From contig NZ_QXDC01000004.1 in assembly GCF_003550065.1 (NCBI RefSeq), positions 682,001 to 746,000 on the forward strand: 64,000 nucleotides of DNA. The letters run 5' to 3'. Each line of letters begins with the position of its first letter. Position 1 is the stretch's first letter. This stretch comes from Hephaestia caeni. GTDB taxonomy: Bacteria; Pseudomonadota; Alphaproteobacteria; Sphingomonadales; Sphingomonadaceae. Positions 19,659 through 28,400 of this stretch are shown here, in pieces. The notes beneath the pieces are model-generated. The model did not search any database. It saw nothing but the letters and a program-made list of their open reading frames with translations, and was not told where the DNA came from. A program made the translations under genes and the position numbers.

Positions 19659-21599
19659 TTACCGCGCGTGGTAGAAATCGTAGACCTGCTGCGCGACGGC
19701 GTGGCTGACGCCGGGCGCGCGCTGGAGATCCTCGAGGCTGGCGCCACGCACGGCGCGGGCGGTGCCGAAATGCATCAGCAGCGCCTTTTTGCGCGCCGGG
19801 CCGATGCCGGGAACCTCGTCGAGCGGACTGGCGCCGATCGCCCGGGCGCGCTTCGCCCGGTGCGCGCCGATCGCGAAGCGGTGGACCTCGTCGCGCAGCC
19901 GCTGGAGGTAGAACAGGACCGGCGCGTTGACCGGCAGCGTCAGCTCACGGCCGTCCATCAGGTGGAACACCTCGCGCCCCTCGCGGCCGTGGTGCGGCCC
20001 CTTGGCGACGCCGACGAGGCACACGTCCTCGATTCCCATTTCCTCGAGCACCGCCTTCGCCGCGTTCAGATGGCCGCGACCGCCGTCGATCAGCACCAGA
20101 TCGGGCCAGGTGCCGCCGTCGCGATCGGGATCGTCGGCCTGCGCGCGGGCGAAGCGGCGCTGGAAGACCTCGCGCATCATCGCGAAATCGTCATCGGTCG
20201 CGGCCTGTCTGATATTGAACTTGCGATACTGGCCCTTGCGGAACCCTTCCGGCCCCGCGACGACCATCGCGCCGAGCGCATTGGTGCCCTGGATGTGGCT
20301 GTTGTCGTAGATTTCGATGCGGTCGGGCGGTTCCCCCAGTTCGAACAGATCGGCGACCTCGCGGAGCAATTTCGCCTGCGTCGTCGATTCGGCGAGGCGG
20401 CGATCGAGCGCTTCGGCGGCGTTGCGCGTCGCCTGCTCCATCAGCCGGCGGCGGGTGCCGCGCTGGGGCACCGAGATCGCGATCCTGTGCCCCGCGCGCT
20501 CGCCGAGTGCCTCGGCCATCAGCGCGGGATCGGGCAGCGCGCGATCAAGCAGGATCGTGCGGGCAGGGGGCACGTCCTCATAGAATTGGGTGAGGAAGCT
20601 CGCGAGCACCTCGGCCTCGGGCACGTCGGCTGTGTGCGCGGGGAAGAAGCTGCGATGCCCCCAATTCTGGCCACCGCGGATGAAGAAGGCCTGGATGCCG
20701 ATCGTGCCCTCTTTCGACGCCAGCGCGAAGATATCGGCATCGCCCACGCCGTCGGCGTTGATCGCCTGGCTGCCCTGGATGAAGGTGAGCGCCTTGAGCC
20801 GATCGCGCAGGATCGCGGCAAGCTCGAAATCCTGCCGCTCGGCCGCCGCCTCCATCCGGGCGCCGAGCTTGGCCTGGACATCGGTGGCCTTGCCCGAGAG
20901 GAAGCGCTTCGCATCGTCGACCAGCTCGGCATAATCGGCCTCACTGATCCGGCCGACGCACGGCGCCGAGCAGCGCTTGATCTGGTAGAGCAGGCACGGC
21001 CGGTCGCGGGTCTTGAAGAAGCCGTCGGTGCAGCTTCTGAGCAGGAACAGCTTTTCGAGCGCGTTGAGCGTCTGGTTGACGCTGCCAGCCGACGCGAAGG
21101 GGCCGTAGTAATTACCCTTCGCGCGCCGCGCGCCGCGATGCTTCTGGATGCGCGGGAAGGCGTGATCGGCGCGCAGCAAGATGAAGGGGAAGCTTTTATC
21201 GTCGCGCAGCAGCACGTTGTAGGCGGGGCGATGGCGCTTGATGAGTTGCGCCTCGAGCAGCAACGCCTCGGCCTCGTTGTTGGTGGTGACGATCGTCATG
21301 CTGCGCGTCTGCGCGACCATGCGCTGGAGCCGCTTGGGCAGGCGATCGACCTGGGTGTAGTTGGTGACGCGATGGCGGAGCGCACGCGCCTTGCCGACAT
21401 AGAGCACATCGCCGCGCGCATCGAGCATCCGGTAGACGCCCGGGCGCGCGGGGAGCGTTTTCAGGACATTGCGGATCGCCGCGACGCCGGCTTCCAGATC
21501 GGGCTGACCGGCGCCGCGCACGGTATAGGTTTGGGCCTCCTCGTTAAAGCGCGAGGCGGCGTTGGGGCGATCGGGACGGTCGGCTTTGCTGCGCGGCAT
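19659..21599 (-). CDS. uvrC: Excinuclease ABC subunit UvrC
   Basis: UvrC makes both incisions in nucleotide excision repair after UvrA/UvrB find the lesion. The 646-residue protein has the GIY-YIG nuclease at its N-terminus (PGVY at 53-56, YVGK at 67-70) and CSAPCVGRISEADY for the Cys-rich region. It then has a UVR-type helix near residue 240, an RNase H-like nuclease (IEIYDNSHIQG, DLVLIDGGRGHLNAA), and a terminal helix-hairpin-helix (LDEVPGIGPARKKALLMHFG). It is in a different location from uvrA, as usual. No LexA box was noticed before it. Confidence 0.98.
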   Translation of the reverse strand: MPRSKADRPDRPNAASRFNEEAQTYTVRGAGQPDLEAGVAAIRNVLKTLPARPGVYRMLDARGDVLYVGKARALRHRVTNYTQVDRLPKRLQRMVAQTRSMTIVTTNNEAEALLLEAQLIKRHRPAYNVLLRDDKSFPFILLRADHAFPRIQKHRGARRAKGNYYGPFASAGSVNQTLNALEKLFLLRSCTDGFFKTRDRPCLLYQIKRCSAPCVGRISEADYAELVDDAKRFLSGKATDVQAKLGARMEAAAERQDFELAAILRDRLKALTFIQGSQAINADGVGDADIFALASKEGTIGIQAFFIRGGQNWGHRSFFPAHTADVPEAEVLASFLTQFYEDVPPARTILLDRALPDPALMAEALGERAGHRIAISVPQRGTRRRLMEQATRNAAEALDRRLAESTTQAKLLREVADLFELGEPPDRIEIYDNSHIQGTNALGAMVVAGPEGFRKGQYRKFNIRQAATDDDFAMMREVFQRRFARAQADDPDRDGGTWPDLVLIDGGRGHLNAAKAVLEEMGIEDVCLVGVAKGPHHGREGREVFHLMDGRELTLPVNAPVLFYLQRLRDEVHRFAIGAHRAKRARAIGASPLDEVPGIGPARKKALLMHFGTARAVRGASLEDLQRAPGVSHAVAQQVYDFYHAR

Positions 21600-21637
21600 G
21601 GAAGGGATTTAGGGTGTATGGGTGGCGAGCGAAAGCA

Positions 21638-21715
21638 GTGCTCCCGCGAAAGCAGGAGCCCAGAGCCATTGGGCACCGCGCTTGTAACCCTGGGCTCCTG
21701 CTTTCGCAGGAGCAC
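21638..21715. repeat. GCGAAAGC-loop hairpin pair (GTGCTCC type), copy 1
   Basis: The left hairpin has CTCCCGCGAAAGCAGGAG (21641-21658, one central mismatch). The right is the inverted unit CTCCTGCTTTCGCAGGAG (21695-21712), and both are followed inward by CCCAG or CTGGG. It sits between uvrC and sugE. A near-identical pair lies at 58018-58095. Confidence 0.8.
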
Positions 21716-21721
21716 GGGGCA

Positions 21722-22042
21722 TCACCCCTGCGCGAACAGCTTGGTGCCGACGACGCCGATCACGATCAGCGCCATGAAGGCGGCCTGCACGCCGCTGACC
21801 TTGTCGCCGAAGAAGATCATGCCGCCGATGATGACGCCGACCGCGCCGAGACCGGTCCACACGGCATAAGCGGTGCCGGCCGGGATGCCGCGCATCGCCA
21901 GCGCGAGTAGCCCCATGTTGACGAACGACAGGATGATCGGGACCGCCGAGGCCTGCCATGTCGCGGCGGTCGCGGCCCATTTGAGGCTGAGCGCCCAGCA
22001 GATTTCGGTGAACACGGCGATGCCGAGGATGAGCCAGTGCAT
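21722..22042 (-). CDS. sugE: SMR-family exporter, SugE/Gdx type (guanidinium)
   Basis: This is a four-helix inner-membrane proton antiporter of 106 residues. Glu13 is in TEICWALSLKWA and the subtype signature GTAYAVWTGLGAVG matches SugE/Gdx proteins, which export guanidinium rather than drugs. It stands alone, with no obvious partner subunit, so it probably forms a dual-topology homodimer. The leader (22043-22130) is GC-rich and structured, but I cannot match it with confidence to a guanidine riboswitch. Repeats lie on both sides of the gene. Confidence 0.9.
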   Translation of the reverse strand: MHWLILGIAVFTEICWALSLKWAATAATWQASAVPIILSFVNMGLLALAMRGIPAGTAYAVWTGLGAVGVIIGGMIFFGDKVSGVQAAFMALIVIGVVGTKLFAQG

Positions 22043-22218
22043 GGGGTTTGTCCCACGGGCTCTGGGATGGAGCGCGGCCGCCGGAAACCCGTAAGAGGCG
22101 GGACGCTTTGTAATGCTGACCGCGCCTCATGCCGGAGCTGGCCCGGCATTCAACCCTCAACGAACATTAGCGTTCGAGGCCCGTCGGACCCCGGAACAAG
22201 TCCGGGGTGACGCCACGT

Positions 22219-22779
22219 TCAGTTCGCCCGGCCGAGTCCCGCGATCGTTTTGTCGACCAGCGGCTTGTCCGCCTTGGCGCCGTGCTGCTGCGCGATGATG
22301 GCGCCCGCGGCGGCGGTGGCGGCTTCGGCGGCGTGCGCGCGGACGTCGGCGATCGCCTGACGTTCGGCGGCGGCGATCTTGTCTTCGGCCATCGCGGCGC
22401 GGCGCGTCATCAGATCATCGGCGTCGGCCTCGGCCTTGGCGAGCAACGCCTTGGCCTCGGCCTCGGCATGGGTGATGATCGCCTGCGCGTCGCCCGCGCT
22501 GGCGGCGTTGCGCCGCTGCGCTTCGGCGAGCAGCGCCTCGGCCTCGGCACGCAGCCGGGCGGCCTCGTCGAGTTCGCGGCGCGTATCGGCGATCCGGGCG
22601 TCGAGCGCGTCACGCAGCCGATGATGCGCGCGGCCGAACCAGAAGATGCCGACGATGAAGATCGTCAGGCTGACATAGACCCAACCCTCGGCGTTGAGGC
22701 CGAGCATCGTTTCGCCGGTGGTGATGCCGTGGGCGGCGCCTTCGGCATGGCCCGCGGCGGCGGCGAGGAAAAGCAGCAT
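22219..22779 (-). CDS. atpF: ATP synthase F0 subunit b
   Basis: Subunit b is the peripheral stalk linking F0 to F1. The 186-residue protein has one membrane helix (about 29-48, GWVYVSLTIFIVGIFWFG) and then a long Ala/Glu/Arg-rich coiled coil. It is the last gene of the I-a-c-b'-b cluster, starting 13 bp after b'. The C-terminus carries a Gly/Asn-rich tail (TIAGLGRAN) like other alphaproteobacterial b subunits. The F1 genes are elsewhere, as is usual in this class. Confidence 0.93.
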   Translation of the reverse strand: MLLFLAAAAGHAEGAAHGITTGETMLGLNAEGWVYVSLTIFIVGIFWFGRAHHRLRDALDARIADTRRELDEAARLRAEAEALLAEAQRRNAASAGDAQAIITHAEAEAKALLAKAEADADDLMTRRAAMAEDKIAAAERQAIADVRAHAAEAATAAAGAIIAQQHGAKADKPLVDKTIAGLGRAN

Positions 22780-22792
22780 CCAGCCCGCTCCC

Positions 22793-23275
22793 TTACGCCA
22801 GCGCGGCGCGCGCGGCGCCGGTGGCGGTATCGGCGTCGGGGCGGGTGCCCGTCAGCTTTTCGACGATCTGGGTGGCGGCGTCGGCGGCGACGCGCTCGAT
22901 CTCGCCCATTGCCTTGGCACGGGCAGCGCCGAGCGCCTTGTCCGCCGCCTCGGCACGCGCGCCGAGCGCGGCCTTGGACTGCGCGAGCTTCGCGTCGAGC
23001 GCGGCGGCGGCGGAACCGCGCGCCGCATCGAGCGTCGCCCGCGCCGATTCCTGCGCGGACGCGATCCCCGCCGCGTAATCGGCCTCGATCCGGTCGGCGT
23101 CGGCCTTCGCCTTCGCCGCCGAATCGATGTCCCCCGTCACCTTGTCCGCGCGTGCCTGCACCACGCGGCCGAGCTTGGGCAGCGTCGGCATCACGATCCC
23201 GAAGAACAGGATCGCGAAGGCGATGCAAAGCCAAACCATCTGCGGCGCGAAATTGGCAAGCTCGAACTGAGGCAT
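22793..23275 (-). CDS. atpG: ATP synthase F0 subunit b'
   Basis: b' pairs with b as a heterodimeric stalk in alphaproteobacteria and phototrophs. The 160-residue protein starts MPQFELANFAPQMVWLCIAF, which is typical of b', with a membrane helix at about 13-31 and an Ala-rich coiled coil. It follows atpE. Having both b and b' supports the alphaproteobacterial assignment. The gene is sometimes called atpF2 or atpX. Confidence 0.93.
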   Translation of the reverse strand: MPQFELANFAPQMVWLCIAFAILFFGIVMPTLPKLGRVVQARADKVTGDIDSAAKAKADADRIEADYAAGIASAQESARATLDAARGSAAAALDAKLAQSKAALGARAEAADKALGAARAKAMGEIERVAADAATQIVEKLTGTRPDADTATGAARAALA

Positions 23276-23301
23276 CGGACTGGGACTCTAGCTTTCGAGT
23301 G

Positions 23302-23526
23302 TTACGCGAACGCGAGGTAGAGCGACACGACCGCCGCGATCAGACCAAGCGCTTCGACCACCGCGAAGCCGAGGAACAGGCGGCCCGAGATGCGCGGTTC
23401 GGCATCGGGATTGCGGAACGCGCCCTGAAGGTGGCTGCCGAACACGTAGCCGACGCCGATACCGGCGAGGCCCGCACCCATCGCCGCAAGACCGGCACCG
23501 ATGAACTTGGCTGCTTCTGGATCCAT
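23302..23526 (-). CDS. atpE: ATP synthase F0 subunit c
   Basis: This 74-residue subunit forms the rotating proton ring. Two membrane hairpin helices are connected by the polar loop FRNPDAEPRISGR. The ion-binding carboxylate is Glu58 in FAVVEALGL. The Gly-rich first helix (GAGLAAMGAGLAGIGVGYVFG, read in pieces) allows close ring packing. I saw no Na+-type signature around Glu58, so proton coupling is likely. Confidence 0.97.
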   Translation of the reverse strand: MDPEAAKFIGAGLAAMGAGLAGIGVGYVFGSHLQGAFRNPDAEPRISGRLFLGFAVVEALGLIAAVVSLYLAFA

Positions 23527-23558
23527 GATCTCTCTTCCCTTGGATTAACGTCAGTGAC

Positions 23559-24317
23559 TTAGTGGAGGTTGATCGCGTCGTTGAGATAGATCGACGCGAG
23601 CAGGGCGAAAACATAAGCCTGGATAAGCGCAATCAGCAATTCGAGCGCGGCAAGCGCGACGTTGACCGCGAGCGGCAGGACACCAAACACGACCGGAATA
23701 GCCTCGAACGACCCCAGCGCGACGACGAAGGTGCCGAACACCTTCAGCAGCACGTGCCCCGCGGTCATGTTCGCGAACAGCCGGACCGCGAGCGTGAACG
23801 GGCGCGCGAGGAAGCTGACCACCTCGATCGGCAGGATGACGATGCCGAGCGCGACGTTGACGCCCTTCGGCCAGAACAGCGTGAAGAAGTGCAGCCCGTG
23901 CTTCCAGAAGCCGACGATCAGCACGATGCCGAAGATGATGAACGCGAGCGCGAGCGTCACCGCGACATGGCTGGTGGGCGTGAACGCGCCGACCCAGGGA
24001 ATCAGCCCGAGGATGTTGAGCGCGAGCACGAAGATGAAGATCGAGAAGATCAGCGGCACGAAACGACGGCCGTTGGGGCCGACGTTTTCGTCCATCATGC
24101 TGACGATGAAGCCGTAGATGGTTTCGACCGCGGCCTGCATCCGGCCCGGCACCAGCGTCGGCCGCGCGGTGCCCGCATAGAGGAACACCGCGACCACCGC
24201 GAGCGCGATGAGCATCCACAGCGATGAATTGGTGAACGAGAGGTCCACGCCCGCGACCGGCGGGATCGGGTGAAGCACCCGGATCGCGAACTGTTCCATC
24301 GGATTGTTGCCGGCCAT
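23559..24317 (-). CDS. atpB: ATP synthase F0 subunit a
   Basis: Subunit a holds the two proton half-channels next to the c ring. The 252-residue protein has five or six hydrophobic helices. The essential arginine lies in FTLAVRLFANMTAGH, and the last helices are IALIQAYVFALLASIYLNDAI. The gene follows atpI with a 10-bp gap and precedes atpE by 32 bp. Confidence 0.97.
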   Translation of the reverse strand: MAGNNPMEQFAIRVLHPIPPVAGVDLSFTNSSLWMLIALAVVAVFLYAGTARPTLVPGRMQAAVETIYGFIVSMMDENVGPNGRRFVPLIFSIFIFVLALNILGLIPWVGAFTPTSHVAVTLALAFIIFGIVLIVGFWKHGLHFFTLFWPKGVNVALGIVILPIEVVSFLARPFTLAVRLFANMTAGHVLLKVFGTFVVALGSFEAIPVVFGVLPLAVNVALAALELLIALIQAYVFALLASIYLNDAINLH

Positions 24318-24327
24318 CGCTTCCGCT

Positions 24328-24633
24328 CTACTCGTTATCGTTGGTCGGATCGGTATCGAACTGCTTCGACGTCTTCATCGCGCGGCGGAAACCGGCGGCA
24401 AAACCGAGCAGCAGGAACACGATCATCAGCCAGGGCGCGGTGCCGAGCCCCTTGTCGAGCAAGAAACCGATCAGCGCGGCGACCAGCACCGTGCCGACGA
24501 ATTCGACGCCGACCGCCCAGCCCTTGGTTTCGGCCGAGCCGCCCGCACGCCCCGTCGGCACCTCGTGCGCGGCCCTGGCCTGCGCGATGCGGCGGTCCAG
24601 ATCGTCGGACCCGTTCTGTCGGTCGTCAGCCAA
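24328..24633 (-). CDS. atpI: ATP synthase subunit I (AtpI-like)
   Basis: AtpI is a small membrane protein that assists c-ring assembly or Mg2+ supply. From the TTG at 24633 it is 101 residues, starting LADDRQNGSDDLDRRIAQAR, with two membrane helices (VGVEFVGTVLVAALIGFLLD and PWLMIVFLLLGFAAGFR). An in-frame ATG at 24690 would add 19 residues (MFVAGIMPGG and so on). I prefer TTG because the extension looks unlike homologues, but the predicted transcript start at about 24719 allows both. It is the first gene of the F0 operon. Confidence 0.85.
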   Translation of the reverse strand: MADDRQNGSDDLDRRIAQARAAHEVPTGRAGGSAETKGWAVGVEFVGTVLVAALIGFLLDKGLGTAPWLMIVFLLLGFAAGFRRAMKTSKQFDTDPTNDNE

Positions 24634-24725
24634 CGCTCGAATACACCCTGATATAGAAACGCCGCCAGGCATGATGCCGGCGACGAACAAAACCCCGGGC
24701 GACGCACGGTCCCCGTTGCGGCGCC

Positions 24726-24754
24726 CGTTTAGGAAAGGGGGGTGGTCGAGTCAA
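24726..24754 (-). promoter_or_regulatory. Candidate promoter of the F0 ATP synthase operon
   Basis: On the minus strand TTGACT (24754-24749) and TAAACG (24731-24726) are 17 bp apart. Transcription would start near 24719 and read atpI first. The -35 is near consensus and the -10 is moderate. Confidence 0.45.
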
Positions 24755-24783
24755 CCATTGTGACCCGACCCCGCCACGCAATC

Positions 24784-24846
24784 GTCACTCCAGCGAAAGC
24801 TGGAGTCGCCCTTGCGGATAAAGATGCCAGCCTTCGCTGGCATGAC
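24784..24846. repeat. GCGAAAGC-loop hairpin pair (CCAG stem)
   Basis: The left hairpin is CTCCAGCGAAAGCTGGAG preceded by GTCA. The right, inverted, is TGCCAGCCTTCGCTGGCA followed by TGAC. The stems differ between the two hairpins (CTCCA/TGGAG and TGCCA/TGGCA), yet both remain fully paired. It lies between the F0 operon leader and ydbL. Confidence 0.8.
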
Positions 24847-24852
24847 GGAGGA

Positions 24853-25242
24853 TCACACGCAGCGCGGATCGCGTTCGGGGGCGGCGGCGCCGCGCGTCTT
24901 CCAGGTGCCGTCGGGCGCCTTGTACTTCTCGCCCGCGGTCGTCTTGAGGATCAGGTTGCAGCCGGCGACGAACGCCATCTGCTCCACCGTCGCGCCGCTG
25001 GCGGCCTGCTTGGTGTAGGCGGCCTTGCGCTGGATATTGATGTTGTTGACGAGCGCGCGCAGATCGGGCGTCGCCGCGCCGACGATGCCGATATAGCCAT
25101 CGGGCTGTTCGCCGATCTGGCCGGCGGCGCGCGCCGCGGCATAGGCCGGATCGCGCTGTGCGTAGGCAGCGGTGGCGAGCCCCGCGACCGCGAGCGTGCC
25201 GAGCCCCAAGGCCGCGAAGAAAAGCAATTTACCCTGTTTCAT
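24853..25242 (-). CDS. ydbL: YdbL-like periplasmic protein (DUF1318)
   Basis: This 129-residue protein has a signal peptide (KLLFFAALGLGTLAVAGLATAAYAQ, cleaved near residue 29) and the DUF1318 pattern ARAAGQIGEQPDGYIGIVG with VNNINIQRKAAY. In E. coli the ydbH-ynbE-ydbL operon supports phospholipid transport to the outer membrane; YdbL is thought to assist the YnbE-YdbH bridge. Its start touches the ynbE stop. Operon order and family match well, but the role in this organism is inferred. Confidence 0.88.
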   Translation of the reverse strand: MKQGKLLFFAALGLGTLAVAGLATAAYAQRDPAYAAARAAGQIGEQPDGYIGIVGAATPDLRALVNNINIQRKAAYTKQAASGATVEQMAFVAGCNLILKTTAGEKYKAPDGTWKTRGAAAPERDPRCV

Positions 25243-25475
25243 CAGAAAATTCCCGGGTTGTCCTGGATCAGCGATTTCGCCTCGCCATCGAGACGATACA
25301 CCACTTCCTGGTCGATTTTGACGTTGAGGTTGATCTCGATCGGCTTGTCGGGCGCATTCACGGTCACGCAGCCGCCGGTGGCGCCGCCTGCGCCGATGAG
25401 CAGAATCGCGATCGCGCCCTTCATGCCTGCCGTGGTCGGTCTCCTGTCGGTTTGCGTCAATCCTGTTTCGGTCAT
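25242..25475 (-). CDS. ynbE: YnbE-like small outer-membrane lipoprotein
   Basis: The reading frame is 77 residues. Its second Met (residue 18) starts the likely signal peptide MKGAIAILLIGAGGATGGC, giving a lipidated Cys35 and a mature part of only about 43 residues (VTVNAPDKPIEINLNVKIDQ, then EVVYRLDGEAKSL). The INLNVKIDQEV strand is the YnbE feature thought to continue the YdbH beta groove by strand addition. The lipobox TGGC is unusual. The 5' end overlaps ydbH by 4 bp. Confidence 0.85.
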   Translation of the reverse strand: MTETGLTQTDRRPTTAGMKGAIAILLIGAGGATGGCVTVNAPDKPIEINLNVKIDQEVVYRLDGEAKSLIQDNPGIF

Positions 25476-28400
25476 GGCACGGTCTCGCTTTCGGTGGGCT
25501 GAATGGGCGCGTCAGCGGGCGTTGTCGAGGCGGGGGCGGCCGTCGCGGCGTTCTGCTGCTCGATGAGGCGGGGCAGGTTGCGCTCGATCAAGCGCGTGGG
25601 ATCATAGAGGCTCTGCGCCGAATCGATCAGGCTGCGGAAGGGCGCGCGGATCGTCACGTTGAAGACGAACGGCAGTTTGGCGAGCCGCCGGATCAGGAAA
25701 TTGGATTTGGTGCCCGCGCCCTGATCGATGCCCGCGAAATGGACTTCGGTGACCATCTCGCCGGCGAGCGGGCCGTTCATCGCGATCGTCAGGCTTTTAT
25801 ACTTTAGCGCCTTCAAGGCCTGAAACGCCATGTTGCCCCAGGTGCCGAGATCGTGCTGCGACACCGGGCCGACATAGGCGAGCGAGCCGCCGCCTTCGCG
25901 CACCGTAAGGTGGCCGTTCTCGATCCGGCCGCCGGTTTCGTCGAACACCATCGGCAGCGTGCCGTCGAACACGCCGGTCGCGCTGAGATTCTTGAAATCG
26001 AACTGCTGGAGGAACTGCGCAGCGTCCATGCCCCGAATCGTGAAGGTGAGCCGCCGCTGGCGGTGCTCGGCGAAATCGAGCGTGGTCGGCTCCAGCACCA
26101 GCTCACCGCCCGCGAACGGCCAGCGTCCGCCATCGACCTGGACCTGGGTGGGGCCGAGGAGGCGATAGCGGATGACGCCGTCGGTCGCCGCGACGCCCGG
26201 GTTGACCGACGCGATCGTCGCGGTCTGGCCGGGGGCGCTGACCATGTTGAGCAAGTCGGTGAAGCGGATTTCGGTAGCGAGCCCCTGGACGGGGCCGAAC
26301 GCGGCGGCGAGATCGGTGGCGTCGGTGCCGAACCGGCCGGTGCTCGTCACGCCCTCCGGGCTCCACGCGATATGCCCCTGCCCGTGGACGATTCCGTTGA
26401 CGTTGGCGATCACGCCGAAGGTGAGGCGCGTCAGCTTGTCGGGCTGGAAACCCTTGCCGAAGGTGACGCCGGGAATGGTGAGATCGGCGGTGCCGGTGCC
26501 CGCCGACAGATCGTGGCCGAGCCGGACGTCGGCGACCTTGGTGGCGGTTTCGGGCTCGGCGAGCGTGCCGGTGGCAGTGATCCGGTTGGCGGCGAGATCG
26601 AACGCGACGTCGTGCGAGACCAGCGGGTTGAAGCGTGGTTCCACCGCCGCGTCGGCGACGGTGAGGCCGCCGGTGAGCGCGAGCTTGCCGTCGGCGAAGC
26701 GCCAGTCGCCCGCCGCGGCGGACAGGATCAGCGGGACGTCGCCGATCTGCCCGCCCGCGCCCGAGAAGGTGCCCGCGACCGCGCCACCCGCGAGGCGGCC
26801 GTCGAGATGCGCGGCGTCGATCCGCGTCTGATTGCCTGTCGCGCCCAGCCGCGCAGCGACGTCGCTGAGCACGAAGCCGCGGCGGCCGAGCGCCAGTTCG
26901 GCCCCAGACGCATCAAGCGACAGCGGTGTCCGGCCGAGCCGGCCTTCGAGATGCGAGGCAGCGAGCCGTGCCCCGCCCGACAGCGCCGCGCCGTCGATCG
27001 CGAGCAGTGCGCGTCCCGCCGGGCAGAGCGTGAGCCGGGTGGGGTCGAGCACGAGGCTCGACACCGTCAGCGAATCGAACGAGAGCGGCGCGCACTGGCG
27101 GTTGACCAGCAGCCGCCCCGCCCCGTTCCAGACGCCGCTGATCGGCATCCGCGCATTCTCGATCCGCCCGTCGCCGAGCGGGCCGGAAAGCGTGGCGGTG
27201 GTCGCAAAGTGCGTCGCGCCATCGGGCGTCGCGGTAAAACTGACCGGGGTCAGCGCCAGCGACGCGCCGCCGGCGGCATAGGGGCGGATCAGCGCGTTGC
27301 CCGTCATCGGCCCGCGGGCGTGATCCTGATGAAGCTGCACTGCTGCGTCGGGCATCCCTCCGCCAGCGAGCGTCAGCAGCCCGTCGACGCGCAGGCCGCG
27401 ATCGGGCCAGGCATATTGAACCCCGTCGCCGCTCGCGAGCGTCGCGTTGGCGCCGTTCGCCGCATGGACGATCAACCGCGAGACGCCGATACGGCCCTGC
27501 CCCTTGGCCTGGAGCGCGTCGATATTGGCGGTGACGTTGAAATCGCGGGTCGCCTCGGCACCCGCACGCGCGAGTTTCGCGACCAGCGGCCCGACGGGCG
27601 AGCCCTGCGTCGTGCCGGCGGCGTTTTCGATCCGCGCGCGCCAACCGTCGGCAAGCCGCGCCCCGCGCGCGCCGGCGCTGCCCTGGAAGGCGAGGAACCC
27701 ATCCTCGACGCGGTAGCCGCCCGACAGGGTAACCCGGCCCCCGGTCACCTGATCCGATGCGAATGCGCCGGTCGCGAGATCGACCGAGCCCGAGGTCCGC
27801 GAGGGCGAGCCTTCGAAATCCACGCTGCCGGCCAGATCGCGCGCGTGCGCGGACGGCGCCCGAAGCGTCGCGACCCGAACCCGCGCGCGGCCCTGCCAGC
27901 GATCGAGCCGCTCGCCCAGCGTCACCGCGATCTCGCTGCGCGCGCCGGTGAGCCGCGCATCGCCGCAGGTGATGGTACCCGCGCTCAACGGGCCGTTGAG
28001 CGTCGGCCGCGCATCGGCGATCGAGACCCGCATCAGCGCCGCCGCACGCCCGAACGCGCAGCCAGCAAGATCGAGCTTTTCCGCCACGGCAACGACACGC
28101 CCCGCAAAGCCGTCGTCAAGCCGGCCGCTGCCGCGCGCGTGCAGGCCGATGACGCCATAGGGCGTTTCCAGCCGCATCCCGGCATCGGCCACCGTCACGT
28201 CGAGCGCGGGCAGCGCGAAGGGCTTTCCCGACGGCGGCGGCAGCAGCCGATCGATCGCGCCGAGCGACAGCGTGCCATCCACCAGCCGCCCGCGCAGCCG
28301 GACATGGCCCGCGCGCACCGCCGTTATCGACGCGCCCGACAGGCCGATGTCGGTCGACAGTTCGACCCAGTCGGCAACCAGATCGGGGTGTGCGGGATCG

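Noticed and set aside
22043-22130. A guanidine riboswitch before sugE
   Set aside because: I could not find the paired ACGR loops of class II or the core of classes I and III, so it is listed only as an idea to test, not as a feature.
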